From Alkaliphilus flagellatus (GTDB lineage: Bacteria; Bacillota; Clostridia; Peptostreptococcales; Natronincolaceae): DNA of 64,000 nt. Both the position numbers and the translations under genes were made by a program. The notes below the pieces were generated by a model. The model made no database searches. It was not told where the DNA came from and was given only the letters and a program-made list of their open reading frames with translations. Positions 15,308-24,263 of the stretch are shown here, in pieces. The stretch is taken from positions 310,001 through 374,000 of the forward strand of contig NZ_JAHLQK010000004.1 of assembly GCF_018919215.1 (NCBI RefSeq), read 5' to 3'. The number at the start of each line of letters is the position of its first letter. Positions within the stretch are counted from its first letter, which is position 1.

Positions 15308-16660
15308 TTACTCTCCTGCTACAGATATATTTTTTATTTTTAATGTAGGTGAGCCTATGTAGCCAGCACCTGGCAATGTAAATGCAAGGTCATCACCAAC
15401 AGCTTCAATATTTTGCAATACTTCATAAAAATTACTAGCAATTGTAATTTGATTAACTGGTCTTTCTATCTTTCCACTTTTAATGTAATATCCTTTAGCT
15501 GCTAATGAGAAATCTCCTGAAACAGGATTTGCACCAGAGTGTAGTCCCTCTAATTCTGTAATAATTAAGCCTTCATCAATTGAATTCATTAAATCTTCGT
15601 ATGTATTGAGTCCTGGTTGTATATAAAAATTCGAAGGTGCTATTGTAATTGTGCCTTTATATGAGGCTTTATAGCCATGTCCAGTAGATTGAACTCCTTC
15701 TTTTTCAGCAGTCTTCAAATTGTGAAGTAGACTATGTAATATTCCCTCTTCAATTACTGACACCTTCTCACTTGCAACACCTTCACTATCAAAAGAGCGA
15801 TTTGCTGCTCCATCAATCATAAATGGATCATCTATAATGGTGAGTGGCAAACTTCCGATTGCTTCCCCAAGCTTATTTTTCAATAAAGAACGGCCCTTTT
15901 GAACGTTTTCTGCTGAAAAAATGCCTACGAAAGTTTCTAATAAATCTGCAGCTGCAATATTTTCTAATAATATAGTATAGCTTTTACTCTCAACAGGCTT
16001 TGCTCCTAAGTAAGAAATAGCCCTATCTACTGCTTTTTTTGCTAGAGACTCGGCATCAAAATCTCTAAAATTTTGGCCTACCTTAAATGCCAAAGCACTT
16101 TGAATTTCTTCTTTTTCCTGAACAACAGCCGAAAAGTATGCAACAGCAATATTTGATTTTTCCTTTTTATTTAGTTTATTAGTATTATACAGCATCTTCT
16201 CATCTTCATAATCTTTATATGTACAATAGTTTACATTTACAACTCTTTTATCTAATGCATAGGCTTTCTTTTCTACTTCCTTTATAAAATCAAGCTTACG
16301 TTCTGTAGGTATCTTTGCTAGCTCTTCTGAATACAAATCAATTTTATTGTAAAGTTTTGATCCTTTAAATATGACCTCATTATCATCACTTTCAATAATT
16401 TCAGCATTTTCCTTAGCTATTTCTATTAAAATTTCCGTAGCACTCTCATCAATTTTTTCCGTGTAGGCATATCCCATATGTCCATTATAAAGTCCTCTAA
16501 AGGATATACCTCCTTCTTGTGATGTTGAATAATCATCTACTTCTCCTTTGAAAACTGTACAACTAAATTCACTGTTACTTTGATAATATACTTCCATATC
16601 AGTAAAGCCTTCATTTTTTCCATGTTCAAAGATTAGTTCCTTTAGTCTATCTATATCCAT
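15308..16660 (-). CDS. pmbA: TldD/PmbA family protein, TldE-type subunit
   Basis: This is the non-catalytic partner (TldE/PmbA) of the TldD metalloprotease, which degrades unfolded peptides and trims leader peptides. It is about 450 residues, lacks the HExxxH motif found in its neighbour, and has the family C-terminal segments GLHSGANPVSGDFSLAAKGYYI and GDDLAFTLPGAGYIGSP. The start at 16660 (MDIDRLKEL) is chosen because GGGGGAG lies 8 bases before it; the extended frame from 16699 overlaps the upstream gene. Only one base separates it from the tldD stop, so translation is probably coupled. Confidence 0.9.
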   Translation of the reverse strand: MDIDRLKELIFEHGKNEGFTDMEVYYQSNSEFSCTVFKGEVDDYSTSQEGGISFRGLYNGHMGYAYTEKIDESATEILIEIAKENAEIIESDDNEVIFKGSKLYNKIDLYSEELAKIPTERKLDFIKEVEKKAYALDKRVVNVNYCTYKDYEDEKMLYNTNKLNKKEKSNIAVAYFSAVVQEKEEIQSALAFKVGQNFRDFDAESLAKKAVDRAISYLGAKPVESKSYTILLENIAAADLLETFVGIFSAENVQKGRSLLKNKLGEAIGSLPLTIIDDPFMIDGAANRSFDSEGVASEKVSVIEEGILHSLLHNLKTAEKEGVQSTGHGYKASYKGTITIAPSNFYIQPGLNTYEDLMNSIDEGLIITELEGLHSGANPVSGDFSLAAKGYYIKSGKIERPVNQITIASNFYEVLQNIEAVGDDLAFTLPGAGYIGSPTLKIKNISVAGE

Positions 16661-16661
16661 A

Positions 16662-18053
16662 CTATTTCTCCCCCTTTCTGCCGCCGACAGTAATCTCACT
16701 TACTCTAATTGTAGGTTGCCCAACATCTGTAGGTATTGATCCACTAACAGATCCACACATACCTTGACCATAATCCAGATTGTTACCCACCATATCAATT
16801 TTATGAAGTATATTAGGACCATTTCCTATTAAAGTAGCTCCTCTTAATGGTTTGTCTATTTTACCATTTCTAACTAAATACCCCTCCATAACAGCAAAGT
16901 TAAAATCTCCAGTAGTAGGATTAACTGATCCTCCACCCATATATTTTGCATAGATACCAAACTCTGTATTGGCAATAATCTCTTCTGGAGTGGATTTACC
17001 AGCTGCTATATATGTATTTGTCATTCTAGATGTAGGAGCAAATTTATAGGATTGTCTACGTCCTGATCCCGTTACATCCATTTCCATTCTTCTGGCATTT
17101 AATTTATCTATCATATACCCTTTTAAAATACCATTCTCTATTAGCACATTCTTTTTAGTCGGTTCTCCTTCATCATCAATATTAGAAGATCCCCAAGCAT
17201 TTGGAATTGTTCCGTCATCTATAGCAGTAACAATGCTAGATGCCACCTTTTCTCCAATTTTATCTGCGAATACAGAATTCTTTTTGGCCACAGAAGTTGC
17301 TTCTAACCCATGACCACAAGCTTCATGGAAAATAACTCCACCAAATTCATTATCTATTATTACTGGAAATTTACCACTTGGGCAAGGCTCTGCATCTAAC
17401 ATAGTAATTGCAATTCTAGATGCTTCTCTTGCATACTCTTTAACATCTATTTTATCATAGAATTCAAATCCCATGTGTGCACCTGGACCATATGAACCTG
17501 TTTGCATCTCATTATTTTTAGAAGCTATAGATTGAATTACAATTCTTGTTCTTACTCTTTGATCTTCTGCAAATTTCCCTTCAGAGTTAGCAACTAATAT
17601 TCTTTGGTCCTCATCGATGGATCTTATAGTAACCTGAGAAATACGATCACTATAACTATTGGCAGCTTCATTGGCTTCCCTCATTACATTAACCTTTTTA
17701 CTTTTACTAATTGTATTTGGTAAGTATTTTATTGGGTTAATGTTTTCATAATTATATTTTGTAAAATCTAACACAATATCTTGTTTAAAGCCTTGGATTG
17801 CTCCACTAGCTTTAATGGCTGTATCTATTAAAGCTTCTCTAGTATGCTGATTTGTATAAGCATATACACTATTTAATCCTTTAAAAATTCTGATTCCAAT
17901 ACCAAAATCCCTACCAGAAATACTACTATCCACCTTACCACCTATCATAGTGATACCTGTATTGTATTTGTCTTCTATAAATACCTCCGCAAAATCTCCC
18001 CCTGTTGATAATGCAGCCATAATTATGTCTTCGATAAGCTTTTTATCTAACAT
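16662..18053 (-). CDS. tldD: Metalloprotease TldD
   Basis: TldD is the zinc-binding active subunit of the TldD/TldE heterodimer. The 463-residue protein carries the catalytic HEACGH motif (HExxxH) near residue 246 in FGGVIFHEACGHGLEA, followed by GGSVNPTTGDFNFAVMEGYLV and the C-terminal GMCGSVSGSIPTDVGQP. The start has GGAGGGAG. It is the first gene of a two-gene operon with the PmbA subunit. No peptide-antibiotic precursor gene was recognised nearby, so the substrate is unknown. Confidence 0.94.
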   Translation of the reverse strand: MLDKKLIEDIIMAALSTGGDFAEVFIEDKYNTGITMIGGKVDSSISGRDFGIGIRIFKGLNSVYAYTNQHTREALIDTAIKASGAIQGFKQDIVLDFTKYNYENINPIKYLPNTISKSKKVNVMREANEAANSYSDRISQVTIRSIDEDQRILVANSEGKFAEDQRVRTRIVIQSIASKNNEMQTGSYGPGAHMGFEFYDKIDVKEYAREASRIAITMLDAEPCPSGKFPVIIDNEFGGVIFHEACGHGLEATSVAKKNSVFADKIGEKVASSIVTAIDDGTIPNAWGSSNIDDEGEPTKKNVLIENGILKGYMIDKLNARRMEMDVTGSGRRQSYKFAPTSRMTNTYIAAGKSTPEEIIANTEFGIYAKYMGGGSVNPTTGDFNFAVMEGYLVRNGKIDKPLRGATLIGNGPNILHKIDMVGNNLDYGQGMCGSVSGSIPTDVGQPTIRVSEITVGGRKGEK

Positions 18054-18119
18054 ATACTCCCTCCTTTTCAGTACTTATTAAACATTATTTCTAAAAATCC
18101 TCTTAAATAGTTTAAAAAT

Positions 18120-19034
18120 TTAAATAATTACAGCCTCCGTATTTTCTAAAGTGGCTACAGTTCTTTTCAAAATATTTATTATTTTTAATGTATCCTCCGC
18201 ATACTGTCCAGTTTTGTCTTTAGTCTCAATCATACGGTATGTAAAATACTTAATATCCTTGTATAAACTATCCTTTGTTGCCTCGTGTAAAGCTTCCATG
18301 TTTTTCTTCATCAAGTGGACTAGCTTAGTTTTTTCATCTTTTCTAACATTTAATATATATTCTAAGGTTTTATATGTTATAACTCCTAATGCAATAGATG
18401 TACCTATCCCTATTATTAATGAATATTTACCCGTTCTCCTTTTCATACCTAAATCCCTTAGCCCTGAAATTGTCCCCAAAAGTCCTAGTCCCTTAAATGT
18501 CCCGCTATAGTATATAACGGTTAGTGGAATACCTAATGCGGTAGCAGTCGATATGGTCTTTTTAGTTATTTCTTTAAATTTATTATCACTTATAGTATCA
18601 TCAAAAAAACAACGGTCTAGTTCATATTCTTCTTCAAAGAAAGAAAGTTGTTCCTTAGAAATATCAAAATAATCTTGAATATCTTTTAAAAGTCTTTTTT
18701 CCTCCTCTGTTTCAATATAGTTAGCCTTCATAATAATAATTAGATCCTTCATTAAAGAAAAACGGAAAATATTTTTTTCTTGATCATTTAAATGCGTATC
18801 TAAATATATTTCTTTGGATATTTCAATAAAATTTATTTCTTTTTCCATGATAAATTTCATTAACTGTATCCGCTCCATGGACGGTAATTGAATTTTATTT
18901 ATGATTGTATAAAGCTTGGATATTTTTAATTGATCATAATTATCATCCGTCAAAGTCATAAGGCTTAATATTTTGCTATATATTAATTTAATATTTAGTG
19001 GCATATTCTCTAAATCTCTTATCTTTTCATTCAT
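18120..19034 (-). CDS. Hypothetical membrane protein with helical N-terminal domain
   Basis: This is a 304-residue protein. The N-terminal part (about 1-145) is charged and helical. Its rhythm, with YIETEEEKRLLKDIQDYFDISKEQLSFFEEE, is reminiscent of TerB-like domains, but this is not a firm match. Two or three short hydrophobic segments follow (about 162-195 and 203-222), then a helical tail. The start has GAGAGGGG. It lies between tldD and the Cof phosphatase gene on the same strand, but its gap to tldD suggests a separate unit. The function is unknown. Confidence 0.65.
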   Translation of the reverse strand: MNEKIRDLENMPLNIKLIYSKILSLMTLTDDNYDQLKISKLYTIINKIQLPSMERIQLMKFIMEKEINFIEISKEIYLDTHLNDQEKNIFRFSLMKDLIIIMKANYIETEEEKRLLKDIQDYFDISKEQLSFFEEEYELDRCFFDDTISDNKFKEITKKTISTATALGIPLTVIYYSGTFKGLGLLGTISGLRDLGMKRRTGKYSLIIGIGTSIALGVITYKTLEYILNVRKDEKTKLVHLMKKNMEALHEATKDSLYKDIKYFTYRMIETKDKTGQYAEDTLKIINILKRTVATLENTEAVII

Positions 19035-19097
19035 TGTTTTTTATCCCCTCTCTAATTACTAAGTAAACTTGTTTCAAATTTTGAAACAAATATACAT

Positions 19098-19979
19098 TTA
19101 TTCCATAGCAACTTCTTTGAGTTTAATCACCTTTTCATATATTAAATGAGCCACTCCATCTTCTTCATTAGTTTTTGTAACCCAATCTGCATGTTCTTTT
19201 ATTTCTGCTTCACTATTTCCCATGGCTACACCCAAACCTGCATATTTTATCATAGTAAGATCATTAAAGTTATCTCCAACCGTCACTATTTCATCTGAAG
19301 AAATATTTAACTTTGATAATAATTTTGCAAGACCATGGGCCTTTGTAGCTCCTTTATCTAAGATTTCTATGTTGTCTTTACCAGAACTAGACACATCAAT
19401 ACCTTCTATATTAGCTAGTTTTGCCTTTATACTATTAATTTTTTCACTGTTTCTACTTACTACAAATATACTCGTTATTTTTCCACCATTATGAATAAAA
19501 GAGTTAAAGTTAACTTTTTTATGTGTATTAGAAAATAAAACTTCATAAATAGGACGCCAAAACGCCTTAATTTTAGATTTTTCTACCCTCGATACATAGT
19601 TACGGACCATTTTTATTCGCTCATATATACTTTTAATGTAATAATATTCCTCATCACTGGCATGGAAATATACATCTTCTTTTTCCAATATTCTAATCAC
19701 CTTTTGTAAAACCGTTTGTTTCATATAAGTAGTTGAAACTATTTCTCTACTTTTATTTCTAATAACGGATCCATTATTACTAATAAGCCAACATGGAAAA
19801 TCTAGTTGTTCTAAGTACTGCTTAACTGTAGCAAAGGATCTTCCAGTGCATACAACAACTTCAATGCCTTCCTTATGCAAGTCTCTCATAGCCTTTAAAT
19901 TTACTTCCGATATTTCCTTCCTATAATTTAGCAATGTTCCATCCATATCGGTTGCAAAAATCCTGTATGGTTTATACAT
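19098..19979 (-). CDS. Cof-type HAD-IIB phosphatase
   Basis: This is a cytoplasmic HAD hydrolase, probably acting on sugar phosphates or similar small phosphates. Motif I is ATDMDGTLLNY, motif II the Thr in VVCTGRS, motif III the Lys in DKGATKAHGLAKLL, and motif IV GDNFNDLTMI. The large C2-type cap matches the Cof/YidA branch. ATG at 19979 is preferred over 19985 because AGGAGG lies 8 bases before it. The substrate of this branch is rarely predictable from sequence. Confidence 0.88.
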   Translation of the reverse strand: MYKPYRIFATDMDGTLLNYRKEISEVNLKAMRDLHKEGIEVVVCTGRSFATVKQYLEQLDFPCWLISNNGSVIRNKSREIVSTTYMKQTVLQKVIRILEKEDVYFHASDEEYYYIKSIYERIKMVRNYVSRVEKSKIKAFWRPIYEVLFSNTHKKVNFNSFIHNGGKITSIFVVSRNSEKINSIKAKLANIEGIDVSSSGKDNIEILDKGATKAHGLAKLLSKLNISSDEIVTVGDNFNDLTMIKYAGLGVAMGNSEAEIKEHADWVTKTNEEDGVAHLIYEKVIKLKEVAME

Positions 19980-19985
19980 TTTCAT

Positions 19986-20286
19986 ATCCTCCTGTAATCT
20001 TCTATATATACATTATAGCTTTTTTGTGTTAAAATACCAAATAATATCATATTTTAAATAACTACCATATTAATTAAATAGTCCTTTAAGTAATAATACT
20101 ATGCTTGATTTGAATAAACATAAATTTAGTAAAAATATCTGATTTGTGTTTATTTTTAGTTTTTTTGTGTAAATATTATATAGAAATCATTAAAATACAG
20201 GTATATTCATAGGATATTTTGATAACCTATGATATAATAATAACAAAATACATAATAAAATAAACTTATATGGGGAGGATTATATT
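19986..20286. other. Divergent intergenic region between the Cof gene and ferritin
   Basis: This AT-rich 300 bases contain the promoters of the two divergent genes. TATAAT at 20233-20238 is a plausible ferritin -10, but no good -35 or FNR-type dyad accompanies it. No ORF was seen. Confidence 0.45.
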
Positions 20287-20793
20287 ATGATTTCAGAAAA
20301 ATTATTAGATACTTTTAATCAACAACTAAAGTATGAATTTGAAGCTGCTAATATTTATTTAGCTATGGCAGCATATTGCAAGGCTGAGGATTTAGAAGGT
20401 TTTGCTAACTTCTTCATAGTTCAAGCTGAAGAAGAAAGATTCCATGCTATGAAATTTTTTAACTTCATCGATGAAATAGGAGAAAGAATAGTTATGTCTG
20501 GTTACGACAATCCAAACAATTCCTATGATTCATTAGAAGATGTTTTTACTGCAGCATTAAAGCATGAACAAAAAGTTACAGCACAAATCAACAATCTTAT
20601 GAGTTTAGCATTAGAAGAAAAACACTATGCATCAGTTAACTTCCTAAATTGGTTTATTGATGAGCAAGTAGAAGAAGAGGCTATGTTCTCTGCACTTATT
20701 GCTAAGATAAAAAGAGTAACAAATAGTCCCGAAGGAATTTATATGCTAGATAACGAACTAGCTCAAAGAACTTTCGTTCCTCCAGCAGAATAA
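20287..20793 (+). CDS. ftnA: Bacterial non-haem ferritin
   Basis: This cytoplasmic iron-storage cage protein oxidises Fe2+ and stores the mineral. The 168-residue four-helix protein shows ferroxidase ligands in order: E17 in KYEFEAANIYLAMA, E50 and H53 in AEEERFHAMKFF, E94 in ALKHEQKVT, and E127/E130 in DEQVEEEAMF. These match FtnA-type ferritins without haem. The ribosome-binding site is GGGGAGG. It is a single gene followed by a terminator and a pair of inverted repeat copies. Confidence 0.95.
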   Translation: MISEKLLDTFNQQLKYEFEAANIYLAMAAYCKAEDLEGFANFFIVQAEEERFHAMKFFNFIDEIGERIVMSGYDNPNNSYDSLEDVFTAALKHEQKVTAQINNLMSLALEEKHYASVNFLNWFIDEQVEEEAMFSALIAKIKRVTNSPEGIYMLDNELAQRTFVPPAE

Positions 20794-21002
20794 AAAATTT
20801 GTCTGATGCTATTATGTAGACTTTTGAAAAACATCCCTAGGGATGTTTTTTATTGCTTAGGAAAGTATAATTTTTTAGTTATTGAGAGGTTTTTAAACAA
20901 GTATAAGGTTAATAATATTTTAAGCACTTGAAATTTTAAAGCTTAAGCTTTAAAATTGAGTGCGCCATGAGTCGATGCGACAGCATCAGACGAATTTTTT
21001 TA
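20792..21002. repeat. Inverted pair of dispersed repeat copies forming a 210-bp element
   Basis: The left end reads AATTTGTCTGATGCT (20796-20810). The right end is its near reverse complement, AGCATCAGACGAATT (20982-20996), and both are flanked by A6-T7 runs. The right copy is long (about 20921-21000), with GAGTCGATGCGACAGCATC and an internal AATTTTAAAGCTTAAGC palindrome. The left copy is short and interrupted by the ferritin terminator. The arrangement resembles a small inverted-repeat element, but no ORF or target duplication is evident. Confidence 0.6.
20826..20853 (+). terminator. Ferritin terminator
   Basis: AAAAACATCCC pairs perfectly with GGGATGTTTTTT around a TA centre, 33 bases after the ferritin stop. 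Confidence 0.85.
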
Positions 21003-21067
21003 TTTAGAAAGTATTTGTTTGTTTTTGGAATTTTTAACAACCATATACTTTATTATAACTTAGGTAG

Positions 21068-21096
21068 TTGAAAAAGATTGATATATTGTATACAAT
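21068..21096 (+). promoter_or_regulatory. Promoter of the first antiporter gene
   Basis: TTGAAA (21068-21073), a 17-base spacer, then TACAAT (21091-21096). The -10 lies in the palindrome ATTGTATACAAT. About 30 bases from AGTTGAAAAA to TACAAT recur almost unchanged at 22591-22621. Confidence 0.65.
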
Positions 21097-21254
21097 GTTA
21101 ATTAGGATGCTAAATTTAGAAAGCTGGTGGTTAAAATGCATGTGTTACCTTCTAACTTAAGTAAAACTAGAGATTTATTCTTTTTATTTTTAGCTTTATA
21201 ACTGTATTATACATAATTATACATATTAATTTACTACATAGGGGGAAATATAAA

Positions 21255-22475
21255 TTGGATGTACTCTTTAAAATCAGCATCGTATTATTGGTAGGTATTC
21301 TTGGTGGAAGATTAGCTAAACGCTTTAGTCTTCCTAATGTAACTGGATATTTAGTAGCTGGCTTATTTATTGGTCCATCTTTTTTTAAGTTAATTACAGA
21401 CCAAGATGTTCAGGCTTTTTCAATTATCAATCAAATTGCATTAGCTGCTATTGCTTTTAGTATAGGTAGTGAGTTTGAATTAAAGGATATGCTAAAAGTA
21501 GGCAAAAGTATTGTTATTATTACATTAGCTGAAGCTATTGGAGCAATACTTTTAGTATTTATAGTAACATATTATATATTTGATCAATCCTTTGTATTCA
21601 GTATTGTAATAGCATCAATGTCAGCTGCTACAGCTCCTGCTGCAACAATTATGGTAATTAGGCAGTATAAAGCTGATGGCCCTTTGACTAGAACTATATT
21701 ACCAGTGGTCGCAATAGATGATGCTGTTGGTATTATGGCCTTCGGTATTGCAATGTCTATGGCTAAATTATCACTTGGATCAGCAGATAGCTCATTTTTA
21801 CAGATGATTGGCAATCCACTTATTGAAATTTTTGGTTCTCTTATATTAGGCTTTGTATTAGGAATCTTATTAACATATGTAGCAAACAGAGCAAATAGTC
21901 AAGAAGAGTTGTTAGCAATGATGCTAGCATCAATTTTTGCTGGAACAGGCATAGCTAATGCATTAGCTCTATCACCTCTTTTAACTTGTATGATGCTTGG
22001 AGCAACACTTGTGAATCTAATGCACAATTCAAACCGTGTATTTACAATTGCAAATGATTTCACTCCTCCAATTTACTTATTATTCTTTACATTGGCAGGA
22101 GCAAGCTTACATTTAAGTGTTCTCGCTAAGGTTGGAGCATTAGGTATAGGATACATTATAGCAAGAGCTGCTGGTAAAATGTTAGGGGCTGCCTTAGGCT
22201 CAAAGGCAGTAAAGGCAGATGATGTAATTGTTAAATATTTAGGACTTGCCCTATTGCCACAGGGTGGTGTTTCGATAGGTTTGTCTATGATTGTTAGACA
22301 GCAACTACCTCAATTTAGTGAAGCCATAACTACTGTTATTCTTTTTAGTGTATTTGTATATGAAGTTTCTGGCCCTATTCTATCGAAGATTGCAATTCAG
22401 AAAGCTGGAGAAATTAACGGAGCAGAAAGAGCCACAGATAATATATTAGAAAAAACTATAGAACAAGCCTGTTAG
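21255..22475 (+). CDS. Cation:proton antiporter, CPA2/KefB-like (copy A)
   Basis: This integral membrane exchanger of Na+ or K+ against H+ has 406 residues and about 12 hydrophobic helices, with no TrkA-N domain. The transport-site Asp pair appears in VVAIDDAVGI near residue 154. SAATAPAATIMVIRQYK is a discontinuous-helix region. It starts with TTG at 21255 after AGGGGGAAA. Most of its length is closely similar to the second antiporter (23045-24226), so the two arose by duplication, and a PII-like gene lies between them. The ion specificity is not readable. Confidence 0.88.
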   Translation: MDVLFKISIVLLVGILGGRLAKRFSLPNVTGYLVAGLFIGPSFFKLITDQDVQAFSIINQIALAAIAFSIGSEFELKDMLKVGKSIVIITLAEAIGAILLVFIVTYYIFDQSFVFSIVIASMSAATAPAATIMVIRQYKADGPLTRTILPVVAIDDAVGIMAFGIAMSMAKLSLGSADSSFLQMIGNPLIEIFGSLILGFVLGILLTYVANRANSQEELLAMMLASIFAGTGIANALALSPLLTCMMLGATLVNLMHNSNRVFTIANDFTPPIYLLFFTLAGASLHLSVLAKVGALGIGYIIARAAGKMLGAALGSKAVKADDVIVKYLGLALLPQGGVSIGLSMIVRQQLPQFSEAITTVILFSVFVYEVSGPILSKIAIQKAGEINGAERATDNILEKTIEQAC

Positions 22476-22503
22476 TATAGAAATTTTTTCTTATTATATT
22501 ACT

Positions 22504-22535
22504 TAAAAGCACTTATTATATTAGGTGCTTTTTAC
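22504..22535 (+). terminator. Hairpin after antiporter A
   Basis: AAAAGCAC pairs with GTGCTTTT across a loop containing TTATTATATTAG and is followed by a T-run. Confidence 0.7.
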
Positions 22536-22592
22536 ATTTTTCTGATTTAAAGATATATATTAGATTATGTAGTATTGCATCTAAAGAAGAAG

Positions 22593-22621
22593 TTGAAAAA
22601 AATTAATATTTTGTATACAAT
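22593..22621 (+). promoter_or_regulatory. Promoter of the PII-like/antiporter B pair
   Basis: TTGAAA (22593-22598), a 17-base spacer, then TACAAT (22616-22621). It is nearly identical to the promoter of antiporter A, including the TTGTATACAA palindrome over the -10. The PII-like ATG is at 22659. Confidence 0.65.
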
Positions 22622-22658
22622 AAAAATAGTGATTATGATACTGAAAGAAGGTGAAGAA

Positions 22659-23012
22659 ATGCATATATTATTTTTAGTTCTTAATGAAACAGAATACCTA
22701 GATGATATTTTAGCTGCATTTGTAGAAGTTGGAGTAAAAGGCGCGACTATTTTAGATAGTCAAGGAATGGCAAGTGCTATTGCTAGCAATGTAAACAGAC
22801 AAATTCCTCTGTTTGGATCATTAAAAAGTTTTTTAGATAGCTCACGACCATACAATAAAACGGTTTTTACAGTGGTCGAGAGCCAAGAACTTCTAGACAA
22901 AGCTATTAATGCTATTAACAGTGTTATTGGTGATATCTGTAAGCCAGGTATAGGCCTTATGTTTACAGTTCCTGTCGGAAACGTTTATGGCTTACCAAAG
23001 AATACTAAGTAG
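22659..23012 (+). CDS. PII-like (GlnB-fold) regulatory protein between antiporters
   Basis: This is a 117-residue cytoplasmic protein. The order strand-helix-strand, loop, strand-helix-strand is readable: MHILFLVLNETEYLDDILAAF, GVKGATILDS, then TVFTVVESQELLDKAINAI and GIGLMFTVPVGNVYGL. This fits the ferredoxin-like PII fold, but the T-loop lacks the uridylylated Tyr region of GlnB. The start at 22659 is chosen because AAGGTGAAGAA precedes it; the frame from 22575 has no ribosome-binding site. It is 32 bases upstream of antiporter B, so they form an operon. By analogy with SbtB or GlnK it may bind a nucleotide and gate the antiporters. That role is inference. Confidence 0.72.
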   Translation: MHILFLVLNETEYLDDILAAFVEVGVKGATILDSQGMASAIASNVNRQIPLFGSLKSFLDSSRPYNKTVFTVVESQELLDKAINAINSVIGDICKPGIGLMFTVPVGNVYGLPKNTK

Positions 23013-23044
23013 CATTAATCTTAAAATATGGAGGCGCATTAAAA

Positions 23045-24226
23045 TTGAATCTGTTGTTAAAAATTGGTATCATCCTGTTAATTGGAGTATTAGGAGGTAG
23101 ATTAGCTAAATACCTCCATCTCCCTTATGTTACTGGTTATTTAGTGGGCGGGTTGTTGATAGGTCCATCAATTCTTGGAATAGTTTCTGATCTAGATGTA
23201 GAAAGTTTTGGAATTGTTAACGAAGTCGCTTTAGCATCAATTGCATTTAGTATAGGTAGTGAATTTAATCTTAAAGACCTAGCAAAGGTAGGAAAAAGAA
23301 TCGTTATTATTACATTAGCCGAGGCTCTCACCGCAGTTATATTGGTGTTTTTAACAAGTCATTATATATTAGGAGAGTCTTTTGCATTTAGTATTGTATT
23401 AGGAAGTATTGCAGCAGCTACAGCTCCTGCAGCAACAATAATGATAATCAGGCAATATAAGGCTGAAGGTCCTTTAACTAGAACCCTCTTACCTGTTGTA
23501 GCCATCGATGACGCTGTATGCGTTATAGCATTTGGTATTGCAATGGCCATTGCTAAATTATCCTTTGGTACAAGTGACTCTTCATTTATTCAAATGATGT
23601 TTCAACCAATTATAGAAATCATAGGATCGCTTGGTATAGGCTTTATTCTAGGAATACTGCTTACTTTCTTAGCTAACAAAGCCCAAAATCAAGAAGAACT
23701 ATTAGCCTTAATTTTAGCTTCTATTGTAGCAGGTAGTGGATTAGCTTCAGTTTTTCATCTCTCTGCTTTACTTACATGTATGATGATGGGAGCAACGCTT
23801 GTTAACTTAATGCATAATTCCAAACGCGTATTTTCCCTTATTAACGACTTTACTCCTCCAATATATTTATTTTTCTTCACATTAGCAGGATCTAGCTTAC
23901 ATTTAAATGTTCTTACAAAAGTTGGTGCCTTAGGAATAGGTTATATTGTAGCTAGATCTCTTGGTAAAATTATTGGTGCCGGCTTATCTGCTAAAGCTAC
24001 AGGATGCGATGATAATGTTGTAAAATATTTAGGTCTTGGACTTTTACCACAGGCTGGTGTAGCTATTGGTTTATCTATGATTGTACGCCAGGAATTACCT
24101 CAGATAGGCGTTGCATTAACAACAGTGGTCCTCGGTGGTGTACTATTTTATGAAGTGTTCGGACCAGTATTAGCTAAATATGCTATCCAAAAATCTGGTG
24201 AAATTAATGGTGGAAAAACTAATTAA
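23045..24226 (+). CDS. Cation:proton antiporter, CPA2/KefB-like (copy B)
   Basis: This membrane antiporter has 393 residues and is a close paralogue of the product of 21255-22475. It has the same features: RLAKYLHLPYVTGYLVGGLLIGPS, the Asp pair in VVAIDDAVCVIAFG, and LTCMMMGATLVNLMHNS. It starts with TTG (23045) after GGAGGCGC. It differs mainly at the C-terminus and in having Cys next to the Asp pair, where copy A has Gly. It is co-transcribed with the PII-like gene. Retention of both copies suggests different set-points or heteromeric assembly, which is inference. Confidence 0.88.
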   Translation: MNLLLKIGIILLIGVLGGRLAKYLHLPYVTGYLVGGLLIGPSILGIVSDLDVESFGIVNEVALASIAFSIGSEFNLKDLAKVGKRIVIITLAEALTAVILVFLTSHYILGESFAFSIVLGSIAAATAPAATIMIIRQYKAEGPLTRTLLPVVAIDDAVCVIAFGIAMAIAKLSFGTSDSSFIQMMFQPIIEIIGSLGIGFILGILLTFLANKAQNQEELLALILASIVAGSGLASVFHLSALLTCMMMGATLVNLMHNSKRVFSLINDFTPPIYLFFFTLAGSSLHLNVLTKVGALGIGYIVARSLGKIIGAGLSAKATGCDDNVVKYLGLGLLPQAGVAIGLSMIVRQELPQIGVALTTVVLGGVLFYEVFGPVLAKYAIQKSGEINGGKTN

Positions 24227-24236
24227 ATTTAAACCC

Positions 24237-24263
24237 AATACCTCTCATTCATGAGTGGTATTA
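24237..24263. terminator. Bidirectional terminator between antiporter B and the Spo0E-like gene
   Basis: AATACCTCTCAT pairs with ATGAGTGGTATT, with one mismatch and a two-base loop, and is followed by T8 on the + strand. The Spo0E-like stop codon lies inside it. Confidence 0.8.

Larger units (their letters stand above)
20794..21254. other. Intergenic region between ferritin and the first antiporter
   Basis: The 461 bases hold the ferritin terminator (20826-20853), the inverted repeat pair (20792-21002) and a sigma-A-like promoter (21068-21096). The 158 bases from that promoter to the antiporter start form a leader in which no known riboswitch was recognised. Confidence 0.55.

Noticed and set aside
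21085-21096. ATTGTATACAAT as a GntR-type operator
   Set aside because: It coincides with a -10 box (TTGAAA-N17-TACAAT) at both loci, so promoter function explains it. The similar ATTGTGTACAAT at 15-26 has no matching -35 and was not called.
22575-22658. 28-residue N-terminal extension of the PII-like protein
   Set aside because: No ribosome-binding site precedes it, it overlaps the promoter, and the family fold begins at MHILFLV.
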